In this document: piece by piece, positions 50,314 through 57,868 of the stretch
Layout of the letters: each line of letters starts with the position of its first letter
How positions within the stretch are numbered: position 1 is the first letter of the stretch
NCBI RefSeq assembly: GCF_004119455.1
Contig: NZ_NRQT01000002.1
Location: 552,695-616,694 of the forward strand
DNA length: 64,000 nucleotides
Direction: 5' to 3'
From: Chryseobacterium sp. CH25
Lineage (GTDB): Bacteria > Bacteroidota > Bacteroidia > Flavobacteriales > Weeksellaceae
Notes under the pieces: generated by a model
Seen by the model: the letters and a program-made list of their open reading frames with translations, nothing else
The model's database searches: none
What the model was told of the DNA's origin: nothing
Position numbers and translations under genes: made by a program

Positions 50314-51825
50314 ATGAAAAAGACCATTAGAGTTGTTTCTGTCCTGGATACAGCCAAATCCTATGAATATGTAGATGAAAAACCCATCCAGGGTGGAGTA
50401 AAAGACGTTTACTTTTCGCCGGATAGAGACTATGTGGTAGCATTTTATAGAAAGCCATTGGATGAAGGACAGAAAGAAAGGATTATGAGAATTGTTTCTA
50501 CCTATCTGCAAAGCATTCAGAACGGTAATTCTGCTGAATATTTTCTAAATGAAATATTCAGATGGCCGTATGATATCGTGGAAAAAGACAGGCTTACAGG
50601 AATTGTTGTTCCTATTTACAATCAAAAGTTTTTCTTTGCTAAAGGATATATAGGTTCAGATAATATTAAAGGTGAAGATAAAGTTGGAAAATGGTTTACC
50701 GCACCTATGTTTAGAAACTCGCAGTATCCATTAAGGTTGGATCAGTCTGAACTGGGAGATTGGTTAAGTTATTTTCAGATTGCCATTAATATCAGCCGGG
50801 GTGTAAAGAAACTTCATCAGATGGGATTAGCCCATTCAGATTTATCATACAATAATATTCTGGTAGATCCGGTAACTAAAGCGGCCTGTATTATTGATAT
50901 TGACGGACTTGTTGTCCCGAAATTATTCCCGCCGGAAGTAATAGGAACAGCTGATTTTATTGCGCCCGAAGTTTTAAAAACTCAGCACCTTAACATTCAG
51001 GATCCCGGAAGGCACTTACCCAATCAAAAAACCGATTTGCATGCCCTTGGCGTTTTGATCTATATGTATCTGTTGAGAAGACATCCTCTTCGTGGCGGAA
51101 AGATCTGGGATCTGGATTCTGAAAAGGATGAAGTGATATCTATGGGTGAAAAAGCTCTGTTTGTAGAGCATCCAAATGATCCATCCAATAATGTAAGAGC
51201 AGATCATCTTAGAAAATGGGATGTTTTCTGGGGTGATCCGCAGAAGATGCCTTATACCGTAACAGGTCCATATATCGCTGATTTATTCAGAAAAACATTT
51301 ATAGAAGGATTGCATGATCCCATCAGACGTCCAACCGCTAATGAATGGGAAACCGCTTTACTGAAAACAGTAGATATGATACAGCCTTGTCAGAATACAG
51401 AATGTACTGAAAAATGGTATGTTTTTGATAATACCAGTAATCCTAAATGTCCTTTCTGCGGGACTCCACATCAGGGAACGCTCCCGGTTCTGGATTTATA
51501 CTTCCGGTTTGATGATGAGGTTTGGAAACCTGAAAACCACCGTTTGATGGTATATCACAATCAATATTTATTCAAATGGCATGTGTCCAGAAAAGTGATT
51601 AGAAATGAAAATCTGACGATGCAGGATAAAATGCCTGTAGGATATTTTACTTTTCATCAGGGGAAATGGGTATTGGTGAATCAGAGTTTGGCAGGGATGA
51701 AAGATATTACAGAACAGAAAGAAATTCCACCGGGATCTATGGTAGAGCTTACTGATGGAAAAAAAATACTGTTATCTGCAGAAGAAGGCGGAAGATTGAT
51801 TTATGTGACAATGGCTAACCAATAG
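50314..51825 (+). CDS. YegI-like Ser/Thr protein kinase with C-terminal zinc ribbon
   Basis: A 503-residue kinase of the TerY-P triad. N-lobe: GGVKDVYFSPDRDYVVAFY with the ATP Lys in YRKP. Catalytic loop HSDLSYNN (174-181, Asp 176, Asn 181). The metal Asp is in IIDIDG (Asp 195) rather than DFG, as in other YegI-like kinases. APEVL follows. After the kinase comes a zinc ribbon CQNTEC/CPFC (about 365-388), then a beta-rich C-terminal domain of ~110 residues (FKWHVSRKVIRNE), perhaps FHA-like. It starts six bases after the phosphatase stop. Confidence 0.87.
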   Translation: MKKTIRVVSVLDTAKSYEYVDEKPIQGGVKDVYFSPDRDYVVAFYRKPLDEGQKERIMRIVSTYLQSIQNGNSAEYFLNEIFRWPYDIVEKDRLTGIVVPIYNQKFFFAKGYIGSDNIKGEDKVGKWFTAPMFRNSQYPLRLDQSELGDWLSYFQIAINISRGVKKLHQMGLAHSDLSYNNILVDPVTKAACIIDIDGLVVPKLFPPEVIGTADFIAPEVLKTQHLNIQDPGRHLPNQKTDLHALGVLIYMYLLRRHPLRGGKIWDLDSEKDEVISMGEKALFVEHPNDPSNNVRADHLRKWDVFWGDPQKMPYTVTGPYIADLFRKTFIEGLHDPIRRPTANEWETALLKTVDMIQPCQNTECTEKWYVFDNTSNPKCPFCGTPHQGTLPVLDLYFRFDDEVWKPENHRLMVYHNQYLFKWHVSRKVIRNENLTMQDKMPVGYFTFHQGKWVLVNQSLAGMKDITEQKEIPPGSMVELTDGKKILLSAEEGGRLIYVTMANQ

Positions 51826-51867
51826 TCATTGCTGTAATTTTGTTTTTGTTTTTTTGAATGTTGGAAA

Positions 51868-51928
51868 ACGCGAAGACACAAAGGTTTTTGTATACTTTAT
51901 GTTTTAAGGCACAAAGATTGTATCTCCG
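51868..51928. repeat. Dispersed repeat, cgcgaagacacaaagg type
   Basis: ACGCGAAGACACAAAGG and AAGGCACAAAGATTG-TATCTCCG, words of a known kind of flavobacterial intergenic repeat; a degraded copy. Confidence 0.5.
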
Positions 51929-51967
51929 ATAAAATTGAATTATCCTTAGGTTCTTCATTTCTTTTCT

Positions 51968-51996
51968 GCCATTGCGAACGAAGTGAAGCAATCTCA
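51968..51996. repeat. Dispersed repeat, attgcgaacgaagtgaagcaatct type
   Basis: CCATTGCGAACGAAGTGAAG followed by CAATCTCAA. It shares the CATT...CGAAG...AATCTC framework with the units at 2427 and 57421. Confidence 0.6.
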
Positions 51997-52013
51997 ATAA
52001 CTAATTTAAGGCG

Positions 52014-52080
52014 TCTCGCAGATTTCATACATCATCATCTGTGGGAAAAGAATCTGCTTGATCAGCTCAATCCGCGAGAT
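52014..52080. repeat. Dispersed repeat with inverted ends, tctcgcagatt type
   Basis: Left end TCTCGCAGATT and right end AATCCGCGAGA (10 of 11 complementary) around a core with CATCATCATCTGTG. The 51826-52116 gap consists largely of this and the two previous repeats. Confidence 0.6.
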
Positions 52081-52116
52081 ATTATATTTATACAGATTTA
52101 TTCATGTTATTTACCC

Positions 52117-52557
52117 TTAAACCGGCGAAAACTCCATAAAATAAGAATGTTCATTTTCACCTACAATTTTAAAGCCTAAACTGGAATAAAGATGTTGTGC
52201 TTTATTGGTTTTTAAAACACTTAAAGAAGCTGTTTTTCCTGTTACAGAAGCTTCGTCAAGGATATCAGTGAGAATCATTCTGCCTAATCCTTTACCTTGT
52301 TGGCTGGGATCAATCTGAAGTTGCAGAATATCAATATTAGTATCTGTTTTATCTATTTTTAAAAGCCCGATAGGTTGATTGTCCAGAAAGATAATATAAG
52401 CTTTGTCAAACTGATAAAGAATTCGTTGAAGAGTGGTTTCCCGGTCTGTAGGAAGATTAGCTTCAGCATAATGCGGAACCATCGTTTTTGTCCTCAGATC
52501 AAGAAGATAGTCAATATCATTTTCTGTAGCTTTTTGGTAAATAAGTGGGGTTTTCAT
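52117..52557 (-). CDS. GNAT family N-acetyltransferase
   Basis: A 146-residue GNAT protein with the acetyl-CoA motif A: LQLQIDPSQQGKGLGRMIL near 80-98 and the late LYSSLGFKIVGE. The acceptor is unknown. No partner gene is evident; it is followed by repeats downstream. Confidence 0.85.
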   Translation of the reverse strand: MKTPLIYQKATENDIDYLLDLRTKTMVPHYAEANLPTDRETTLQRILYQFDKAYIIFLDNQPIGLLKIDKTDTNIDILQLQIDPSQQGKGLGRMILTDILDEASVTGKTASLSVLKTNKAQHLYSSLGFKIVGENEHSYFMEFSPV

Positions 52558-52610
52558 AAGGTTTTTGAATTCTAATTTCAGGCCATACTTTCCCTGTTGA
52601 GAGAAAATAA

Positions 52611-53381
52611 CTAATAAGTATCTACTACAATAATTCTAGGATTTTTTTGAATATCAATCATTGATTTCATTGCAATGGACTGTTTTAAGAAACTGTGAGC
52701 GTGATATACAGTCTGCACAAAATCCTGTCTGTCATCAGGATAAAATACTTTTGCAAGAAATTTCATTTCCTCTTCAATAATTTCAGATAACTTTATATTT
52801 TGCAGGCTCTGTGACTGTACCGTTTGAATGATATGTTTTTCCTCTTCGGTTAATTCATCATGATAATCATAGAGTTGACTTTTAATAATTTTCTGGGTCA
52901 TCAGAATGAGAAAATCATTAAAATGTAAAAAATCTTCGGTAGGGATATTTATGCTTAAATTTTTTCCCTGTATTCCACTTAAAGGAAAATAATCAACATA
53001 AGTTTCATACAGATACCCATAGGCTTTACCTGTATTGATAGTATCAAGTTCGTAGAGTTTAGTGATTCCCAAATAATCATACAGGGTTTTAAAGTATTCT
53101 TCTCTAGCTTTTACAGAATCATTAGAAAATAATGGATGTATCTGATCTTTAAAGAAATGAGTAATTTCATACAGATCATTGGGATGCATCATATTAATAT
53201 CATTTTTGACACATTCCAGAATCCTATCTAAGCTGACATTATTATTCTCAACATGCTTTTCATACTCTTCAATATGATTTTTAAACGTACTGGTATAGTA
53301 GATTCGGTGCTGAAGATCCTTATAAAGGTTTCTTGCAGCTTTTGTACTATCAAACATATAGATTGTAATATTTCTTTCCAT
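52611..53381 (-). CDS. Unknown protein, 256 aa
   Basis: I do not recognise it. It is soluble and largely helical, with Asp/Glu-rich segments (HIEEYEKHVENNNVSLD, DELTEEEKHIIQTVQ), and a central IQGKNLSINIPTEDFLHF. There is no signal peptide. Another unknown gene lies just upstream on the same strand (53427-53975), so the two may be functionally linked. Confidence 0.6.
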   Translation of the reverse strand: MERNITIYMFDSTKAARNLYKDLQHRIYYTSTFKNHIEEYEKHVENNNVSLDRILECVKNDINMMHPNDLYEITHFFKDQIHPLFSNDSVKAREEYFKTLYDYLGITKLYELDTINTGKAYGYLYETYVDYFPLSGIQGKNLSINIPTEDFLHFNDFLILMTQKIIKSQLYDYHDELTEEEKHIIQTVQSQSLQNIKLSEIIEEEMKFLAKVFYPDDRQDFVQTVYHAHSFLKQSIAMKSMIDIQKNPRIIVVDTY

Positions 53382-53426
53382 ATACCGGTTTGTTATAGCA
53401 TATCTGTTTGTTTTCAGCAGCTTTAT

Positions 53427-53975
53427 TTAATCAAATGTAATATTTCTCTGTCGAAGATAGGCTTCATCAATATTCTCTTTTTCAAAATAATCTGAATGCA
53501 TGGTGATTTTTATAAACTCTTCATCAGGGTAAATTCCACCTAAAAATAATTCATTCCTGATTATTTTGACCTGGATGGTAAGCGCATTAATAAGGATTTC
53601 TTCATCTTTTAAAGTTTTGATATTAAAAATAAACAGTCTCTGATAATGAGCATCTTTATATTTAATAATCAAATGAGTTTCATAAAAATATAAGAGACCA
53701 TCCCGGAAAACGGGTACTCCTAATGTATTGATGGGTGGTTTCCAGGTAAATATTTTCTTTTCTTTCAGTCTGATACGAACTTCTTCTTTTCCTGCTTCAT
53801 TACATTGCCACCATGCAATAATTCCATTGTTATTAATTGCTGTCTGATGTGGGGATACTGAATTTTCTGTACCTGAATGATCTGTCCAGACAATCTTTTG
53901 CTCACTGAGTTCAGTTTTAATATTATCAGTGACTAATTCTTCATCAATCAGGGTAAGAATTTCAGCCTGCGTCAT
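53427..53975 (-). CDS. Unknown protein, 182 aa
   Basis: No family recognised. The protein begins MTQAEILTLIDEELV and is rich in beta-prone segments (IIAWWQCNEAGKEEVRIRLKEKK, LLYFYETHLIIKY). It has no export signal. It precedes the 256-residue unknown on the same strand by 45 bases and may share its transcript. Confidence 0.55.
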   Translation of the reverse strand: MTQAEILTLIDEELVTDNIKTELSEQKIVWTDHSGTENSVSPHQTAINNNGIIAWWQCNEAGKEEVRIRLKEKKIFTWKPPINTLGVPVFRDGLLYFYETHLIIKYKDAHYQRLFIFNIKTLKDEEILINALTIQVKIIRNELFLGGIYPDEEFIKITMHSDYFEKENIDEAYLRQRNITFD

Positions 53976-54118
53976 TACTTTTTGTTTCTGGTGGCGAAGA
54001 TATTGATTTAATTGGACTTGGAAATAAAAAATGATTTAGAATAGAAATGCCGGAAACAGTAATAAATTTATTTTTTTGTAAATATTTTACTCCTACTTCC
54101 GGCATTTAATCTTTCTAC

Positions 54119-55318
54119 TTAGATAAGTTCAAAAAAGTTTCTTTTGCCAATCTTTATTTTGATCTCTTTTGTTAATTTGATTTCCTCATCGGGATCTGTT
54201 ACTTTAACCGAATTGATTTGAACTCCACCACTTTGAATAAGCCTTCTCACCGCAGATTTGCTGAGGTCACTTTTTAACTGATGACAAAGCTCTAAAGCTG
54301 TTGTTTGCAATTGAGTATGAGCCAGAGTACTGATAGGTACAGGTTCAAAGCTTTTTTCATCAAAATTCTTATTCTGAAACTGATTATTGAAGAAGTGTTC
54401 CGCATTTTCAGCAGCTTCGTCATCATGATATTGACTGATGATATTTTTAGCAATTAGTTTTTTAATGTTCATCGGATTTTCTCCGTTTTCCATTTTTGAT
54501 TTTAAACTGTTTTTTTCGTCCATTGAAAAATCAGTAGTAAGATCAATAAACTCTTCAATTAAGAGATCAGGAATAGACATGGTTTTTCCAAACATTTCGT
54601 TCGGTTCATCAGTCAGTCCAATGATGTTGTTTAGAGATTTGCTCATTTTTTCCTTTCCGTCAAGACCTTTTAACAGAGGCATACACATAACAATTTGGGC
54701 AGACATCTGATGAACTTCCTGCAACTGTCTTCCCATGGTACAGTTGAAAAGCTGATCCGTTCCACCCATTTCAATATCACATTCAATTTTTACAGAATCA
54801 AAACCCTGCAGAATAGGGTATACCAGCTCATGCATAGCAATTGGAGTATTTTCTGTAAAGCGTTTGTTAAAATCATTTCTGTGCATCAGCTGAGCCACTG
54901 TAACTTTTGATAACAGTTGGATAACCTCAGAAAAATCCAGTGTATCAAGCCAATCGGAATTAAAAACAATCTTCGTTTTTTCAACATCAATAACCTTTGA
55001 AAGCTGATTGATATAGGTTTGTGCATTATGCTGAACATCTTCAGCACTTAAAGGTTTTCTGGCCTTATTTTTTCCTGTAGGGTCACCAATTCTTGCGGTA
55101 AAACTTCCCACTACAATAATAATCTGATGCCCCAGATCCTGAAATTGCTTCAGTTTTTTGAGAACAACAGCATGTCCCAGATGCAAATCGGGAGCAGTAG
55201 GGTCAAATCCGAGTTTAATAGAAAGTACTCTGTTTTCTTCTTTAGCCTGTTTTAATTTCTCTTCCAAGCCGTTTTCCGGCAGGATAATAGAAACATTTTC
55301 TTGTAATGTATCAATCAT
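54119..55318 (-). CDS. tyrS: Tyrosyl-tRNA synthetase
   Basis: A 399-residue class I synthetase. The HIGH-type motif is HLGH at 46-49, with DPTAPDLHLGHA around it, and the KMSKS loop is at 224-228. A C-terminal S4 RNA-binding domain (about 335-399) recognises tRNA. It attaches tyrosine to tRNA-Tyr in the cytosol. It has a complete attenuator in front: leader peptide 55487-55392 and terminator 55366-55337, so expression is likely controlled by charged tRNA-Tyr. The start ATG 55318 is 19 bases beyond the terminator T-run. Confidence 0.95.
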   Translation of the reverse strand: MIDTLQENVSIILPENGLEEKLKQAKEENRVLSIKLGFDPTAPDLHLGHAVVLKKLKQFQDLGHQIIIVVGSFTARIGDPTGKNKARKPLSAEDVQHNAQTYINQLSKVIDVEKTKIVFNSDWLDTLDFSEVIQLLSKVTVAQLMHRNDFNKRFTENTPIAMHELVYPILQGFDSVKIECDIEMGGTDQLFNCTMGRQLQEVHQMSAQIVMCMPLLKGLDGKEKMSKSLNNIIGLTDEPNEMFGKTMSIPDLLIEEFIDLTTDFSMDEKNSLKSKMENGENPMNIKKLIAKNIISQYHDDEAAENAEHFFNNQFQNKNFDEKSFEPVPISTLAHTQLQTTALELCHQLKSDLSKSAVRRLIQSGGVQINSVKVTDPDEEIKLTKEIKIKIGKRNFFELI

Positions 55319-55336
55319 GTTGTAATAGTTTTAAAT

Positions 55337-55366
55337 GAAAAAAGCCCGGACAGTACTGTCCGGGCT
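55337..55366 (-). terminator. Attenuator terminator in the tyrS leader
   Basis: On the minus strand a perfect 24-base palindrome with arm AGCCCGGACAGT (55366-55343), then six T. No minus-strand protein gene ends here; the only upstream ORF is the 31-codon Tyr-rich leader. It lies between that leader and tyrS. Confidence 0.88.
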
Positions 55367-55391
55367 CTATATGTTAAGTAGATTATTTAAT

Positions 55392-55487
55392 TTAGATTAC
55401 AGATATAGAAAGTCTTCCCGAACGATAGCTCGGAGTGTAATATTCACTGAAGAATGGAAGACGTAATATACTGTTTAAGTGTTTCAT
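55392..55487 (-). CDS. Putative tyrosine leader peptide of tyrS, 31 aa
   Basis: ATG 55487-55485, stop TAA 55394-55392, below usual ORF-length cut-offs. Tyr codons are at 16, 17 and 21 (Glu-Tyr-Tyr-Thr-Pro-Ser-Tyr-Arg). Just at these codons, CCGAGC (55433-55428) can pair with GTTCGG (55423-55418) around a UAUC loop, the pause hairpin. GTTCGGG (55423-55417) can instead pair with CCCGGAC (55364-55358), the terminator's left arm, in seven base pairs. A ribosome stalled at Tyr16/17 would cover CCGAGC, free GTTCGGG and prevent termination. That is the classical attenuation logic and is inferred from base pairing, not demonstrated. Confidence 0.75.
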   Translation of the reverse strand: MKHLNSILRLPFFSEYYTPSYRSGRLSISVI

Positions 55488-55701
55488 TGATGTTTAAATA
55501 TAACAGGATTTTTCCTGAAGTTCCAAAATTTAAACCATTAAGATGTATTGAAGTGGTTATAACAAGATTTGTTTTTTTAGAAAAAACTTAACCATTTACG
55601 AATCTTAATGGTCTAAAATAATGGTTCAAAACAATTTTACTTGTCATTTCTTAAGCTAATTCTATGCCATAATCTGTTAAAAAGGCTTTATATGTTTTTT
55701 A
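55488..55701. other. Upstream region of the tyrS leader
   Basis: Holds a pair of inverted words ACCATTAAGAT (55533-55543) and ATCTTAATGGT (55593-55603), and a TAAATTTTG near-match to the -7 box on the minus strand at 55532-55524 with one extra T. No gene. Confidence 0.45.
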
Positions 55702-56196
55702 TCATGTTATCAGCTCTTTTTCCATTTTATAATTGATAAGATCTATGCCTTTTACATTTACAGTTTGCTCCTGGATAACTGTAAAGCCCATCCTTTCAAA
55801 AAATGGTTTTGCGGTTTTGCTTACATCTGCAGTTAAAACCTTTTGATTGTGAAATAAAGCTTCTTTTTCAAGCAGTTTGTATAGCTGAGAAGCAATTCCG
55901 AGGTGTTGATAATCTTTGTGAACAAACAATAGATCAATATAGTTTCCTTGATCAAGAGTACTGAAACCTACCATGTTATTTTCAGATTCTGCAATCAGAA
56001 TATACTGTTCATTCATCACATTTTGCCATCTTTCATGATTCTGTGATCCGGATTTCCAGGCTTCAAGCTGATTGGGATTGTAATCCTGCTGACAGACGCT
56101 TGTAATGGTATCCTGAAAAAGAATCAGCATTTCCGGGAGATCCTGCAAGTTTCCTTTTCTGATGGCAATTATTTTATTGGATGTATTGTTGCTCAT
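55702..56196 (-). CDS. GNAT family N-acetyltransferase
   Basis: A 164-residue GNAT with motif A YIDLLFVHKDYQHLGIASQL near 92-111 and the C-terminal FFERMGFTVIQEQT. The acceptor is unknown. It overlaps the TetR gene by 23 bases and so belongs to that transcript. Confidence 0.85.
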   Translation of the reverse strand: MSNNTSNKIIAIRKGNLQDLPEMLILFQDTITSVCQQDYNPNQLEAWKSGSQNHERWQNVMNEQYILIAESENNMVGFSTLDQGNYIDLLFVHKDYQHLGIASQLYKLLEKEALFHNQKVLTADVSKTAKPFFERMGFTVIQEQTVNVKGIDLINYKMEKELIT

Positions 56197-56794
56197 AAAT
56201 TTTTTGTTGCTCTTTATTGAGTAAAGGATAGAAGAGGTTCATCTGCAGAACAGTATAATGCTGAATAGCTGATTTTTTATTCAGTTTTAAAATCAGTCTG
56301 TTGTGGGTAAGCCAGTTATCTGCCATAATGAAAATCTGTTCTGTAAGGCTATCCTTGATAAATTCAGGAACATCTTTTTTAAAAATATTATTTTGCTGAA
56401 GGTCGGAAAATATCATTTGAAATTCTTCTTTCCTGTTGAAATTGATTCCTTCATATTGGCCTTTAACTTCCGGGATTTTGTTCAGAATATCTATAAAATT
56501 GATGAAAATGAAACGGTAAGAATAAAAGATTTCACAAGTTGAAAAGGTAAAATTATAAAGATCTTCCAGGGTTTTATACTCTTTTTCCTTCATTTTATTA
56601 AGAAGTCCATCCATTTTCAGAGTGAGCTCTGCAAAAAGGATCTTAATAATATCCTCAGAATGTTTGAAGTGATAGTGTAAATTTCCTGGACTAATGGACA
56701 GTTCAGCCGCAATATGCCTCGTGGTAATATTGTTGTATCCCTTTTCATTAAAGAGCTCCAGTGCCTTGGCCAAAATTTTTTCCTTTGTGCTCAT
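56174..56794 (-). CDS. TetR family transcriptional regulator
   Basis: A 206-residue repressor. The N-terminal helix-turn-helix is NITTRHIAAELSISPGNLHYHF, and the C-terminal ligand domain is helical. It probably controls itself and the divergent small-protein operon, since a perfect 24-base palindrome sits between the two starts (56842-56865). It is co-transcribed with the GNAT gene. The ligand is unknown. Confidence 0.88.
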   Translation of the reverse strand: MSTKEKILAKALELFNEKGYNNITTRHIAAELSISPGNLHYHFKHSEDIIKILFAELTLKMDGLLNKMKEKEYKTLEDLYNFTFSTCEIFYSYRFIFINFIDILNKIPEVKGQYEGINFNRKEEFQMIFSDLQQNNIFKKDVPEFIKDSLTEQIFIMADNWLTHNRLILKLNKKSAIQHYTVLQMNLFYPLLNKEQQKIYEQQYIQ

Positions 56795-56841
56795 TGTTCA
56801 AAGATAGGAATAATTAATGTTGGGAATAAATCATCTTTTTA

Positions 56842-56865
56842 AAATTAGAACAATTGTTCTAATTT
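56842..56865. promoter_or_regulatory. TetR operator, perfect 24-bp palindrome
   Basis: Half-site AAATTAGAACAA and its exact complement. It lies in the gap between the divergent TetR gene and the small ORF, just upstream of the -7 box at 56869. Confidence 0.75.
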
Positions 56866-56868
56866 AAG

Positions 56869-56876
56869 TATATTTG
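56869..56876 (+). promoter_or_regulatory. -7 promoter box of the small-protein operon
   Basis: TATATTTG, three bases after the operator and 14 before ATG 56891. Confidence 0.65.
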
Positions 56877-56890
56877 TACTATCAAATCTT

Positions 56891-57031
56891 ATGACAATGG
56901 AAGGAAAACAAAAGTTTGATTATGAGGCCGCCGGAAAAACTGAAAAGAAGAATGAAATCGATATTCAGGATATTATGGCAAAAGTACTTCAGGTGATTAT
57001 CGGGTTTATTATGGCAGTACTGCATATGTAA
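56891..57031 (+). CDS. Small protein with C-terminal membrane helix, 46 aa
   Basis: Too short for most ORF cut-offs. ATG 56891, stop TAA 57029-57031; the stop overlaps the next ATG as TAATG. The N-terminal half is polar (EGKQKFDYEAAGKTEKKNE) and the C-terminal half is hydrophobic (IMAKVLQVIIGFIMAVLHM), a single membrane helix. It lies behind a TetR operator and -7 box, so it is expected to be expressed when the repressor leaves. Function is unknown; the adjoining gene encodes another membrane protein. Confidence 0.7.
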   Translation: MTMEGKQKFDYEAAGKTEKKNEIDIQDIMAKVLQVIIGFIMAVLHM

Positions 57032-57393
57032 TGAAAAAGCAGATTTCTTATTGGTTCCTGTTAGGATTGGCAGTCTGGGCAGCTATTATCCTGTTGAGAA
57101 AGAATGGTATTTTTATTCCTCTTATCAATGACCACTTTACAGATTGTATTACCATTCCGATGTATTGTTACCTGATAGAATATATCATGAATTCATTCCT
57201 TGGGTTTTCCTGGAAGCCAGATTTCAAATTTGTACTGACTTCCGTAATATATCTGTCATTTCTTTTTGAAGTACTATGTCCAAAATTATCCCATCTTTTT
57301 ACAGGAGATATTTTTGATGTATTGGCTTATTTTCTTGGCGGTATGTTGTATTACCTGTTCAGGATCAGATCATTTTCTGTTGTAAAAAAATAA
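57031..57393 (+). CDS. Small multi-helix membrane protein, VanZ-like
   Basis: A 120-residue protein with about four hydrophobic segments; the sequence HFTDCITIPMYCYLIEYIMN and FKFVLTSVIYLSFLFEVLCP is reminiscent of VanZ-like or small flavobacterial membrane proteins. It is translationally coupled to the 46-aa ORF and under the same TetR-type control. No catalytic motif. Confidence 0.65.
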   Translation: MKKQISYWFLLGLAVWAAIILLRKNGIFIPLINDHFTDCITIPMYCYLIEYIMNSFLGFSWKPDFKFVLTSVIYLSFLFEVLCPKLSHLFTGDIFDVLAYFLGGMLYYLFRIRSFSVVKK

Positions 57394-57420
57394 ACTGTCT
57401 TAAAGTTAAAATAGGACTGT

Positions 57421-57448
57421 GTCATTCTGAGAGAAGCGAAGAATCTCC
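57421..57448. repeat. Dispersed repeat, gtcattctga...gcgaagaatctcc type
   Basis: A unit related to the one inside the LuxE-like gene at 2427-2454; here it is intergenic. Confidence 0.65.
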
Positions 57449-57500
57449 AAAGTCAAATGATTATTGAACTCTATTTGTAGATTTTTATGACAATCTTTCA

Positions 57501-57546
57501 TAAAAAAGACCGACAAAACCTTATTTTCAAAAGGAACTGCCGGCCT
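57501..57546 (-). terminator. Terminator of a lost minus-strand gene
   Basis: Arms AGGCCGGCA and TGTCGGTCT (two G-U pairs) on the minus strand, then TTTTTTATG. It follows the TonB-receptor relic at 57559-57669. Confidence 0.6.
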
Positions 57547-57558
57547 GGGTTATTGCTT

Positions 57559-57669
57559 TTATCCTGTTTTTTCTTTACCAGTAACAGTTCCTTCTACACT
57601 TTGTGCTAAAAAGAATGAAGAAGTACCAAGACTTAAAGGAAGAATAATTTTCCGGTTTATATTTAGCTT
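57559..57669 (-). pseudogene. Relic of a TonB-dependent receptor N-terminus
   Basis: An open stretch of 36 codons on the minus strand reads like a receptor start: a basic head, the hydrophobic run IILPLSLGTSSFFLAQ (signal peptide with AQ cleavage) and then SVEGTVTG, the carboxypeptidase-regulatory-like opening. It stops at 57559-57561 soon after, and no ATG is left (in-frame stop before it). With a terminator directly downstream, the rest of the gene seems to have been deleted. Confidence 0.5.
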
Positions 57670-57868
57670 TTAATACAAGACAATTGTTTTCCGGTGAATA
57701 TTACATCGGCTTGTGAAAAATCTTTTTATTGAGTGCTAATTTTTTTAAGTTTCGGAAAAGGACTAAAGCAGCCAGATTTTAAAGTAAAATATAGTGTCTA
57801 AATAATTTGGTGAATGAAAAAAAAGGAAGGATGAAATTATAAATTTCAAGCAGCTTTTATGTTATATA
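57670..57868. other. Intergenic stretch
   Basis: Between the receptor relic and the 204-aa unknown gene; no gene, RNA or clear signal seen. It may be eroded coding sequence. Confidence 0.4.

Noticed and set aside
55319..55487. T-box riboswitch before tyrS
   Set aside because: No T-box core or specifier-loop architecture is visible; T-boxes belong mainly to Firmicutes. The Tyr leader ORF with alternative hairpins explains the terminator better.
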